In this document: positions 19,391 through 28,079 of the stretch, one piece after another
How the letters are laid out: each line of letters opens with the position of its first letter
How positions within the stretch are numbered: the stretch's first letter is position 1
DNA from: GAS188 sp044445965
GTDB taxonomy: Bacteria > Pseudomonadota > Alphaproteobacteria > Rhizobiales > Beijerinckiaceae
DNA length: 61,570 nucleotides
Direction: 5' to 3'
Assembly: GCA_044445965.1 (NCBI GenBank)
Contig: JBIOEJ010000017.1
Span: forward strand, 1-61,570
Program-made: the position numbers and the translations under genes
Notes under the pieces: generated by a model
Seen by the model: only the letters and a program-made list of their open reading frames with translations
What the model was told of the DNA's origin: nothing
The model's database searches: none

Positions 19391-19466
19391 GCGTGCGGGG
19401 CGCCGGTCCGCGCCAGGCCTTCCGCGCCGGGCCGCGTTCCTGCCTCGTCCCTTTGCGGCTATCGGC

Positions 19467-20117
19467 CTATATCGCGGCGGCGAAGAGCGGCCAGAGCGAA
19501 GCGACGAGGAGCGCCGCCATGGCGACGTTGAAGCGCCGCAACCACACCGGATCGGCGAGAAAGCGGCGCAAGCTCGCACCGAACAGAGCCCAGACGCCGA
19601 TGGAGGGCAAATTGATGAGGCCGCAGACGAGGGTGACGAGCAGCAAGTCGCGGGTGAACTCGTCCGGCGCCACATAGGTCGCGGCGGCGGTCACCACGAT
19701 CACCCAGGCCTTGGGATTGACCCATTGGAAGGCGACTGCCCCGAGGAAGCTCATCGGCCGGCGCCCCGGCGATGCCGCGGGCGAAGCCAGTCCATGCTCC
19801 GATTCGACGCCGCGAGGCGGGGCGGAGCGCGCGATCTGCCAGGCAAGCCACAGCATATAGGCGCCGCCGGCGATCTTCAGCGCCAGGAATGCGCCCGGCA
19901 CGGCGCCGACGGCCTCGCCGAGACCGAAACCGACGGCGAGCATCAGCACCACATAGCCGATCGAGACGCCGAGCATATGCGGGACGGTGCGCCGCACCCC
20001 GAAGTTCAGCCCGGATGCGAGCAGCATCATGTTGTTCGGTCCGGGCGTGATCGAGGTGACGAAACCGAACATGGCGGCGGCCGAGAGGATGGCGGGCGAC
20101 ATCGCAGGCACCGTCAC
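19467..20117 (-). CDS. LysE family amino-acid exporter
   Basis: A 216-residue inner-membrane translocator of the LysE/RhtB family with about six helices. The signature SITPGPNNMMLLASGLNFG is at about 22-40, and the C-terminal RRFNVAMAALLVASLWPLFA helix is intact. Family members export amino acids or homoserine lactones by proton exchange; the substrate is not deducible. The frame begins with GTG at 20117; an ATG at 20102 (MSPAILSAAA) is an equally good start. It lies 13 bases after ilvN on the same strand, so read-through is likely. A fragment of a close homologue lies at 9877-9990. Confidence 0.9.
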   Translation of the reverse strand: MTVPAMSPAILSAAAMFGFVTSITPGPNNMMLLASGLNFGVRRTVPHMLGVSIGYVVLMLAVGFGLGEAVGAVPGAFLALKIAGGAYMLWLAWQIARSAPPRGVESEHGLASPAASPGRRPMSFLGAVAFQWVNPKAWVIVVTAAATYVAPDEFTRDLLLVTLVCGLINLPSIGVWALFGASLRRFLADPVWLRRFNVAMAALLVASLWPLFAAAI

Positions 20118-20130
20118 AGCATTTGCACCA

Positions 20131-20691
20131 TCACATCCCTTCGGGCCCCCGGCTCATGGCCGCAACGCCGGTGCGCGACACCTCGACGAGGCCGACCACC
20201 GCCATCATGGCGATGAAACGCTCGATCTCGTCGCTCGAGCCGGTCAGCTCGAAGACGAAGGAGGTGAGCGTCGCGTCGAGCGTGCGTGCCCCGAATGCCG
20301 AAGCCAGCCGCAGCGCCTCGACCCGGTGCTCGCCCTTGCCGGCGACCTTGACGAGGGCCAGCTCGCGCTCGATCGCCTCGCCCTCGACGGTGAGGTCGCG
20401 GACGCCGTGCACGGGAACGAGCCGCTCGAGCTGGCTCTTGATCTGCTCGATCACATGGGCGGTACCCGAGGTCACGATGGTGATGCGCGAGACATGGGCC
20501 GCATGCTCCGTCTCCGACACTGTGAGGCTTTCGATGTTGTAGCCGCGGCCCGAGAACATGCCGGCGATGCGGGCCAAGACGCCGGGCTCGTTGTCGACGG
20601 TGACGGCGAGCGTGTGGCGCGCCTCGGGTTCCGCCTTGGGCGCGCTGGGGTAGTGGGATGTGCTCGAGGGTTCCATGGGCTCATTCTTCAC
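20131..20691 (-). CDS. ilvN: acetolactate synthase small (regulatory) subunit
   Basis: The 186-residue protein is the regulatory subunit of acetohydroxyacid synthase (also called IlvH). It carries an N-terminal ACT domain: HTLAVTVDNEPGVLARIAGM (about 26-45), then FSGRGYNIESLTVSETEH. It binds valine for feedback inhibition and activates the large subunit. The C-terminal domain is of normal length. The first about 25 residues are an unconserved Ser/Glu-rich extension; ATG at 20676 is an alternative start. It lies 87 bases downstream of ilvI in the same operon. Confidence 0.95.
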   Translation of the reverse strand: MKNEPMEPSSTSHYPSAPKAEPEARHTLAVTVDNEPGVLARIAGMFSGRGYNIESLTVSETEHAAHVSRITIVTSGTAHVIEQIKSQLERLVPVHGVRDLTVEGEAIERELALVKVAGKGEHRVEALRLASAFGARTLDATLTSFVFELTGSSDEIERFIAMMAVVGLVEVSRTGVAAMSRGPEGM

Positions 20692-20778
20692 GAGTTCGAC
20701 GGGGTTCAGGCCGCAAGTGCGAAGTCGAGCGCCGCTTGCGCGTGGATCATCGCGGTATTTCTCAAGCGGGGCCCTCGC

Positions 20779-22539
<1,761 letters not shown>

Positions 22540-22564
22540 GGCCCTTCTCCGTCGTTCAGACCTA

Positions 22565-22632
22565 GTCTCTTGTTTTGTCGCATTTTCTTCACGCAAACCG
22601 GCATCCACTTTGCTCGAAAATGCTCCAATGGC
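22565..22632. repeat. Hyphomicrobiales-style intergenic repeat, second copy
   Basis: The text ttgttttgtcgcattttctt, then acgcaaaccggcatccac and gctcgaaaatgctc matches the layout of the repeat at 9790-9876. It lies within the ilvI 5' leader between the attenuator and the start codon, so it is transcribed with the operon. Confidence 0.5.
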
Positions 22633-22658
22633 CACCGTGGCGGCCGAATTTCGGCAAT

Positions 22659-22682
22659 AAAAAAGGCCCACTCGGGGGCCTG
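22659..22682 (-). terminator. ilvI attenuator terminator
   Basis: Read on the minus strand this is aggccc, a 6-nt loop, gggcct and then a run of six T. It is a textbook intrinsic terminator placed between the leader peptide and ilvI, 120 bases before the ilvI start. Confidence 0.85.
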
Positions 22683-22722
22683 TCACGCGCTGGCTCTCGG
22701 GCCGGTCGTCGAGGACCGTCCG

Positions 22723-22758
22723 TTACCAGCGCCACCTTACGAGAATCAAACCGAACAT
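22723..22758 (-). CDS. ilv leader peptide MFGLILVRWRW
   Basis: An 11-codon minus-strand ORF with a gggaga ribosome site 8 bases upstream. It encodes four consecutive branched-chain residues, Leu-Ile-Leu-Val. It is followed by a small hairpin (cggtc/gaccg) and by the terminator at 22659-22682. Ribosome stalling at the Leu-Ile-Leu-Val codons when charged tRNAs are scarce would be expected to block terminator formation and let ilvI-ilvN be made. This is the classic attenuation layout; the alternative pairing was not modelled. Confidence 0.8.
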   Translation of the reverse strand: MFGLILVRWRW

Positions 22759-22787
22759 GTCGCAAGTCTCCCAAGCGATTGCGCGGC

Positions 22788-22816
22788 AAGTTAGCCGAGG
22801 CGGCGCGCAAGGTCAA
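22788..22816 (-). promoter_or_regulatory. likely ilvI operon promoter
   Basis: On the minus strand TTGACC (22811-22816) is followed by a 17-base spacer and TAACTT (22788-22793), a good sigma-70 fit. Predicted start of transcription is about 22780, some 20 bases before the leader ATG. The -35 box ends only 16 bases from the left end of the IS-like element. Confidence 0.6.
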
Positions 22817-22880
22817 GAAGCGATCGCGTGAGGTAGTGGGTCAGTCTGAAATTTGGGGGCCTTGACACCTTGGCGTCAAG

Positions 22881-23054
22881 CATCATCTTAGCCATGCCGT
22901 CTTGGGGCGCATTCACCAAGCGCTTCGCGTTACTCCCGCGATGGCGGCTGGCATCACGACGAAGCTTTGGGAGGTTTCGGATATCGTCGCGCTTTGGTAG
23001 GCGGTCGAGCCGAAGTCCGGCAAGCGCGGGCCGTATAAGAAGCGGGCAGCCTAA
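22881..23054 (+). pseudogene. IS1-family transposase, C-terminal remnant
   Basis: The plus-strand frame from 22908 reads RIHQALRVTPAMAAGITTKL then WEVSDIVALW, an in-frame TAG at 22998, then AVEPKSGKRGPYKKRAA and a stop at 23054. The C-terminus of an IS1-type DDE transposase is clear, but the catalytic core is absent and the tail is broken by the nonsense codon. Residues before 22908 are only loosely alignable. Confidence 0.75.
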
Positions 23055-23106
23055 GATGTCCTCGTCCTGCACGCCGCGAATAGCGAGCGCCGACGATAAG
23101 CGGGTA

Positions 23107-23292
23107 ATGACGGTCGAATTGCAACCGAACGGCACGTATCGGTTTACCGAATGGACGCGACAGGAGGGCGACGAATATACCGGCGCCCATTGGGCCGTAA
23201 CTCACTGGTCCGGTATCTATGAGACGGCAGCGGATGCCGAGCTAGATGCCCGGCGCATGTTACCTTGGCTGCGAGACAAGATTTCAGACTGA
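23107..23292 (+). CDS. 61-residue passenger ORF inside the IS ends
   Basis: The frame starts MTVELQPNGTYRFTEWTRQE and ends WLRDKISD, with the last codons and stop lying within the right inverted repeat. It has balanced composition and alternating strand-like and helix-like text (THWSGIYETAADAELDARRM), so it looks like a real small protein. I recognise no family. Its position after the transposase tail and inside the terminal repeat makes it a passenger gene or element-encoded accessory. The ribosome site is weak. Confidence 0.5.
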   Translation: MTVELQPNGTYRFTEWTRQEGDEYTGAHWAVTHWSGIYETAADAELDARRMLPWLRDKISD

Positions 23293-23488
23293 CCCACTAC
23301 CGCCGGATGCGAGTCTGCCGGATGCGCGCGATGCGGTGCCGGACGTTCCGTTCATAGTTGTTGTTTGCCAGCAAGACGGCGTCGGCGAGGGTCGCGCCGA
23401 CATGGCCGTAGTTGCCCGTCCATCAGCGGCGCATGATCAAGCAAATCGACAATGCCGCCGCGAACTCGCCGCGGATTCCTGACGGGCG

Positions 23489-23824
23489 CTACGCAGCCTC
23501 GGCGGCACGGCGCAGCGCCTCTTCCGCCCATTGATTGAGGCTCTTGCCGGCGAGTTCGGCCGCTCGAGCCGCGCGGGCATGAACCTCCGGATCGACCCGA
23601 AACATCATCTTCCCGGAATATGGCTTCTGAGGATCCTTGCCGATCTTGGCGCACATCTCGATGTAATCGTCGACCGCCTCACGAAAGGCCGCCCTTAGGC
23701 CTGCCACACTATCGGAGTGGAAGCCTACTCCATCCCGGATGCCGGCGATTCGGCCGAAGAAGATGCCGTCGTCGTCGTCGAATTCAACGCGGGCCATATA
23801 GCCCTTGTAGGACATCGTGCTCAT
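23489..23824 (-). CDS. hicB: HicB family antitoxin
   Basis: The 111-residue product is a HicB antitoxin. The N-terminal partial RNase-H-like fold contains YMARVEFDDDDGIFFGRI and DSVAGLRAAFREAVDDYIEM (residues about 8-57). The C-terminal ribbon-helix-helix-like DNA-binding part is SGKMMFRVDPEVHARAARAA and KSLNQWAEEALRR (about 70-107). It should neutralise HicA and repress its own operon. Its ATG overlaps the end of hicA by 4 bases, so the toxin gene comes first, the usual order for hicAB. Confidence 0.92.
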   Translation of the reverse strand: MSTMSYKGYMARVEFDDDDGIFFGRIAGIRDGVGFHSDSVAGLRAAFREAVDDYIEMCAKIGKDPQKPYSGKMMFRVDPEVHARAARAAELAGKSLNQWAEEALRRAAEAA

Positions 23825-24075
23825 GGTTTCACTCCGATCCGGTCAAGAAATGCACGGGCTGCCCTGATCTGATAGCGCTTGGCTTCCTTGACAGGATGCG
23901 GGCGATGAAAGGTCTCGGCCTCGCTGCCATGGATGAAGCGCACACGCGATCCCGAACCTTCAACTACCCGGCATCCCACTGCAATCAGCAGACCCTCGAC
24001 AGCCTTCCATTCGATCGCTGGCGACACCGGATCAGTGAAGATCGCCGCGAGGGTCTTGCGTTGCTTGCTGTTCAT
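23821..24075 (-). CDS. hicA: HicA family mRNA interferase toxin
   Basis: An 84-residue HicA toxin with a double-stranded-RNA-binding-like fold that cleaves mRNA. The N-terminus MNSKQRKTLAAIFTDPVSPA is typical, followed by EGLLIAVGCRVVEGSGSRVRF (around 29-47) and the catalytic-His region FIHGSEAETFHRPHPVKE (around 47-64). The conserved His is present in HRPHP, so the toxin appears intact. The operon promoter lies in the 114-base gap before the divergent glycosyltransferase gene. Confidence 0.92.
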   Translation of the reverse strand: MNSKQRKTLAAIFTDPVSPAIEWKAVEGLLIAVGCRVVEGSGSRVRFIHGSEAETFHRPHPVKEAKRYQIRAARAFLDRIGVKP

Positions 24076-24189
24076 GCAAGCATATTGGGGTTCGCGTCAA
24101 TGAGCGCAAGCGCTTTTTGATATCAGTCCGAATGTACCAACGAAGCAGAGAAACATTAATTCGTTCCCGCTAAGCCGTGGGACGACGCC

Positions 24190-24948
24190 ATGATCCCACC
24201 CTTTCCCACGCGCGATATTCTGGGCGTCAAGGTCGCGCTCTGCAGCCGCGACGAGGCGATCGCCTTTCTCATGCATAGGCTCCGCCGCCGGGAGACGATA
24301 CGGGTCGCCTTCGCCAACGCCAATCTGTTGACGATCCTCGCCGGCAGACCCGATGGGGCGAAGCTTCTCGACGGCTTCCTGGTGCTCAACGATGGCATCG
24401 GGCTCGACATCGCCTCGAGAATTCTCGATGGCGAGCCCTTTCCCGACAATGTCAACGGGTCCGATCTTACTCCCGCGCTCCTCGCCGCCGTGCCGAAGGA
24501 TACGCGGATCTTCCTGTTCGGCGCCCTGCCCGGCGTTGCCGAGAAGGCCGGCGCAATTCTCACGCAACGCTTCGGCGCGGCGATTTGCGGCACGCGCGAC
24601 GGCTATGAGGGCGCACGCGATGCCTCGCGCCTCTTGGCGAGCATCCGCGCTGCGCGCCCCGATATCCTGCTGGTGGCGCTCGGAAATCCACGCCAGGAAG
24701 AATGGCTCGCGGAGAATGCCGGCAGGCTCGGCGTGCCGATCGCGATGGGGATCGGCGCGCTCTTCGACTATCTCACCGACACCGTACCCAGGGCCCCCCG
24801 CTTCATCCAGCGCGCGCGGCTCGAATGGCTGTGGCGCGTCGCACTCGAGCCACGGCGCCTGGGCAAGCGCTACACGGTCGACTTCATCCGTTTCCTGTGG
24901 CTTGTCAGGAAGCAGAAATCGAAGAGAGCGTCGCGCGATGCCGCTTGA
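24190..24948 (+). CDS. WecG/TagA/CpsF family glycosyltransferase
   Basis: The 252-residue protein belongs to glycosyltransferase family 26, which adds a sugar (such as N-acetylmannosamine(uronate)) to a lipid-linked carrier at the inner face of the membrane. Hallmarks are FANANLLTIL (about 39-48), LNDGIGLDIASRIL (about 66-79), NVNGSDLTP (about 87-95) and LVALGNPRQEEWLAEN (about 161-176). Length is typical. No polysaccharide cluster adjoins it, so the product polymer is unknown. A C-terminal basic tail fits membrane contact. Confidence 0.92.
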   Translation: MIPPFPTRDILGVKVALCSRDEAIAFLMHRLRRRETIRVAFANANLLTILAGRPDGAKLLDGFLVLNDGIGLDIASRILDGEPFPDNVNGSDLTPALLAAVPKDTRIFLFGALPGVAEKAGAILTQRFGAAICGTRDGYEGARDASRLLASIRAARPDILLVALGNPRQEEWLAENAGRLGVPIAMGIGALFDYLTDTVPRAPRFIQRARLEWLWRVALEPRRLGKRYTVDFIRFLWLVRKQKSKRASRDAA

Positions 24949-24968
24949 GGCGGTTTCGAGCGCCGGCG

Positions 24969-25060
24969 CCTCACCTCTCCCGGCTCGCCCGTAAGCGCGC
25001 GCGTCCGACCCCCGCCTTCGCGGGGGCAGGCTCTGTCCCACAAGGGGAGAGCTGGGCGCC
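24969..25060. repeat. composite of two nested palindromic repeats
   Basis: The cacctctcccg... and ...cacaaggggagag halves of the 1021-type palindrome are separated by a cccccgc/gcggggg hairpin (about 25011-25029). It looks like one dispersed repeat inserted inside another. The rest of the 24949-25193 gap holds nothing that I can support. Confidence 0.5.
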
Positions 25061-25193
25061 TGCTCTTCGTCCGACCGCGCCGCGACCACCTTCCGCGCGA
25101 GCGGAAAACCGAGTATTGAAATCGCGCTCGTGAAAACAAATGACGAACCTATCCGGCGGCCGCCCGACGGACCGCCGACCAAGGGAGGATTGC

Positions 25194-26540
25194 GTGACCG
25201 AGCGGCGGATGATGTCCCTGGCTCTGCTCATCGACCAGGCGACGGGCTCCCACCCGGCCTCGTGGCTGCACCCCGAGACCAACGCCGCGGCCTCGACCGA
25301 CATCGCGCATTTCCGCAGCCTCGCGGAGCTCGCGGAACGCGGCAAGTTCGACCTGTTCTTCGTCGCCGACACGCCCGCGGCGCGCACCGAGAACCTGCAC
25401 GCCTGGAGCCGCTTCCCGATGTACATGAACGCGCTGGAGCCGGTGACCTTGCTGACGGCGCTCGCCGGCTCGACGATGCGCATCGGGCTCGGGGGGACCG
25501 TGTCGACCAGCTTCTCCGAGCCCTACAACGTCGCCCGTCAGTTCGCCTCGCTCGACCATGTGACGCAAGGGCGCGCGGCCTGGAACGTCGTCACCTCGGC
25601 CAACGACTACGCGGCCCGCAATTTCGGCCACGCGGCCTTGCCGCCGCATGCGCTGCGCTATGAACGGGCCGGCGAGTTCGTCGATGTCGTGCGCGAATTG
25701 TGGAACACATGGGACGACGACGCCTTCATCCGCGACCGCGAGCGCGGCCTGTATTTCGATCCGGCGCGCATGCATGTCGTCCACCACGAAGGCAAGTTCT
25801 TCAAGGTGGACGGCGCCCTCAACATCGCCCGCACCCCGCAGGGGCATCCGGTGATCATCCAGGCCGGCGCTTCCGACACCGGGCGTGAGCTCGCTGCCCG
25901 CACCGCCGAGGTCGTCTTCGCCAGCGACTCGAACCCGCAAAGCGCCAAGTCCGGCTACGACGATCTCAAGAGCCGCATGGCGAAATACGGCCGCGAGGCC
26001 GAAACGCTCAAGATCCTCGCCGGGCTGCCCGTGGTCATCGGCCGCACCAAGGACGAGGCGGAGGAGAAGGCACGGCGCTTGCAGGAGATGATCCATCCCG
26101 ATGTCGGGCGCTTCCGCCTCGGCACCGACCTCGAGGTGGACCTGTCGGACCTGCCCCTCGACGAGCCGATCCCCCAAGACCGGCTGCCGAAGAGCGCGAA
26201 CTTCCACAAGGCCTTCTTCGACGGCATCATCAAGATGATCCGCGAGGACAACCCCACCCTGCGGCAGCTCTATCTGCGCTACGAGCGCGGCCGCAAGACG
26301 ATCAAGGGCACGGCGACCGAGATCGCCGACGTGATGGAGCAATGGTTCGCCATGGGCGCCTGCGACGGCTTCATGATGCAGTTCCACACGCTCCCGGGCG
26401 GGCTCGACGATTTCGTCGCGGGCGTGGTTCCCGAGCTGCAGCGGCGAGGCCTGTTCCGTTCCGATTACCAGGGTCCGACGCTGCGCGACCATCTCGGCCT
26501 GCGGCGGCCGGAAAACCCGCATACCCATCGCGCCGCCTGA
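25194..26540 (+). CDS. FMN-dependent LLM-class monooxygenase (NtaA/SnaA/DszA type)
   Basis: A protein of about 448 residues of the bacterial-luciferase-like superfamily, NtaA/SnaA/SoxA branch, which oxidises substrates with FMNH2 from a separate reductase. Visible blocks are LALLIDQATGSHPASWLHP (N-terminal), FDLFFVADTPA, GLGGTVSTSFSEPYNVARQF, GRAAWNVVTSAND, and PVIIQAGASDTGRELAARTA. Substrates in this branch include nitrilotriacetate and thiophenes; none can be assigned here. A GTG at 25194 has a strong gggagg site 5 bases upstream, better than the later ATGs. The gene heads an operon with transporter genes. Confidence 0.9.
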   Translation: MTERRMMSLALLIDQATGSHPASWLHPETNAAASTDIAHFRSLAELAERGKFDLFFVADTPAARTENLHAWSRFPMYMNALEPVTLLTALAGSTMRIGLGGTVSTSFSEPYNVARQFASLDHVTQGRAAWNVVTSANDYAARNFGHAALPPHALRYERAGEFVDVVRELWNTWDDDAFIRDRERGLYFDPARMHVVHHEGKFFKVDGALNIARTPQGHPVIIQAGASDTGRELAARTAEVVFASDSNPQSAKSGYDDLKSRMAKYGREAETLKILAGLPVVIGRTKDEAEEKARRLQEMIHPDVGRFRLGTDLEVDLSDLPLDEPIPQDRLPKSANFHKAFFDGIIKMIREDNPTLRQLYLRYERGRKTIKGTATEIADVMEQWFAMGACDGFMMQFHTLPGGLDDFVAGVVPELQRRGLFRSDYQGPTLRDHLGLRRPENPHTHRAA

Positions 26541-26567
26541 CACCCCCACTCAGAAGGAAACGATCCG

Positions 26568-27371
26568 ATGTTCCGACGCGCCCTCGCCCTCACCTTGCTC
26601 CTGTTGCCCGCCATCGCCTTGCCGGTCGCCGCCTCGGCCGACGAGCTGCAGCTCGTCGAGCCCGGGAAGCTGACCTTTGGCTCATCGCCCACCTTCACCC
26701 CGTTCGAGTTCATGCGCGACGGCAAGCCTGCCGGTTTCGACGTGGACCTGATGGAGGTTCTCGCCAAGCGCATCGACCTTTCCTCCAACATGATGGGGAT
26801 GGAGTTCAAGGGCGTCATTCCCGCCTTGCTCGGCCATCGCATCGATGTGGGCGTGAGCGGTCTCTACGTCACCGCCGAGCGGCTGCAGGTCGCGGACTTC
26901 ATCCCCTATGTGATCGTCGGCAACCAACTCGTGGTGCAGAAGGGCAATCCCAAGGGACTGACCGACCGCGCCTCGCTATGCGGCTTCAAGGTCGCCGTGC
27001 CGGTCAGCACCGCCTTCGAGGCTTCCGCCAAGAGGGCGAGCGAGGATTGCAAGGCGAGGGGCAAGCCCGAGATCGACTTGCTGTCGCTGCCCGGCAGCAA
27101 CAACGTCGCCCTAGCCCTCTCCCAGGGGCGGGTCGATGCCGCGCTGAACTCGACCGCCACCATCGCGGCCATGATGAGCGAGAGCCCGGACACTTATGAG
27201 CTCGCGGGCGAGCCGTTCGACGCCGACACCAAGGTGGGCATCGCCCTGCGCAAGGACGCCGGCGCGCTGAAGGCGCGGCTCGAGCAGGCGATGCAGTCGA
27301 TCGTCAAGGACGGCACCTATGCCTCGCTCTTGAAGAAGTGGAGCCTGCCGGCCAAGGCCTCGGCATTCTGA
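26568..27371 (+). CDS. amino-acid-type ABC transporter substrate-binding protein
   Basis: The 267-residue protein has a clean signal peptide (FRRALALTLLLLPAIALPVAA, cleavage near AASA-DE) and a type 3 solute-binding domain: LTFGSSPTFTPFEFMRDGKP, AGFDVDLMEVLAKRI, GVSGLYVTAERLQVADFIPY. It would capture a polar amino acid or a small carboxylated amine in the periplasm for the permease encoded next. It lies 27 bases after the monooxygenase, suggesting that the imported compound is its substrate. Confidence 0.92.
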   Translation: MFRRALALTLLLLPAIALPVAASADELQLVEPGKLTFGSSPTFTPFEFMRDGKPAGFDVDLMEVLAKRIDLSSNMMGMEFKGVIPALLGHRIDVGVSGLYVTAERLQVADFIPYVIVGNQLVVQKGNPKGLTDRASLCGFKVAVPVSTAFEASAKRASEDCKARGKPEIDLLSLPGSNNVALALSQGRVDAALNSTATIAAMMSESPDTYELAGEPFDADTKVGIALRKDAGALKARLEQAMQSIVKDGTYASLLKKWSLPAKASAF

Positions 27372-27380
27372 ACCCGCCGC

Positions 27381-28079
27381 ATGCCCCTGTTCCAGCCGGC
27401 GACGTTCTTCCGCTACTTGCTGAGCATCGATTACGCCGCGGCCGCCGGCAACACGCTCTGGATCAGCCTCGCCTCCCTCATCCTCGGCCTGGCGGTGGGC
27501 CTGCTGCTGGCCGTGGCCCAGGAGGCTAGGCTCGCCCCGATCCGCGCGGCCGTGACGCTGTATCTGTGGCTGTTCCGCGGCACGCCCGTGCTGCTGCAGA
27601 TCGTCTTCGCCTTCAACGTCCTGCCGTCATTCGGCATCGTGCTGCCGGGCTATGCTTGCGCCGTGCTGGCGCTCGGGTTGAACGAGGGCGCCTACATGGC
27701 CGAGATCATGCGCGCCGGCATTCGGGCGGTCGGGTTCGGGCAGCGCGAGGCCGCGCGGGCGCTCGGGCTGCGGGAACGCCAGATCATGCGTTTGATCGTG
27801 CTGCCCCAGGCCTTTCGCATCATCATCCCGCCGATCGGCAACCAGTTCATCGGCATGCTGAAGCTCTCGGCGCTGGTCTCGGTGATCGGGGTGCGCGAGC
27901 TGCTGCTGATCGCCGACCAGGCCGCCTCGTCGAATTTCCGTTATATGGAGGCGCTGTCCGCGGCCGGCATCTACTACCTCGCCCTCACCACCCTGTTCAT
28001 GGCGGTGCAGAACCGCATCGAATGGGCGCTCAGCCGGCAAAGCAATCAAGGCACGCTCAGGGAGGATCGAAGACGATGA
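27381..28079 (+). CDS. amino-acid-type ABC transporter permease
   Basis: A 232-residue HisM/GlnP-type permease with about five helices (AAAGNTLWISLASLILGLAV; YLWLFRGTPVLLQIVFAFN; the last at ALSAAGIYYLALTTLFMAV). The ATPase-contact EAA loop is REAARALGLRERQIMRLIVL (about 121-140). It is the inner-membrane partner of the binding protein 9 bases upstream and overlaps the next gene by 4 bases (ATGA). No ATP-binding subunit is encoded nearby; a shared ATPase must be recruited, or the operon has lost it. Confidence 0.92.
   Translation: MPLFQPATFFRYLLSIDYAAAAGNTLWISLASLILGLAVGLLLAVAQEARLAPIRAAVTLYLWLFRGTPVLLQIVFAFNVLPSFGIVLPGYACAVLALGLNEGAYMAEIMRAGIRAVGFGQREAARALGLRERQIMRLIVLPQAFRIIIPPIGNQFIGMLKLSALVSVIGVRELLLIADQAASSNFRYMEALSAAGIYYLALTTLFMAVQNRIEWALSRQSNQGTLREDRRR

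Larger units (their letters stand above)
22832..23301. mobile_element. 470-bp deleted IS (IS1-like) with perfect 21-bp inverted ends
   Basis: The 21 bases ggtagtgggtcagtctgaaa+t at 22832-22852 recur exactly in reverse complement at 23281-23301. Between them lie only the 3' end of a transposase and a 61-codon ORF, so most of the transposase is deleted. The transposase C-terminus (RVTPAMAAGI, KRGPYKKR) is of the type I associate with Hyphomicrobiales IS1-family elements. No clear target-site duplication flanks it. It would depend on a transposase supplied elsewhere to move. Confidence 0.85.
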
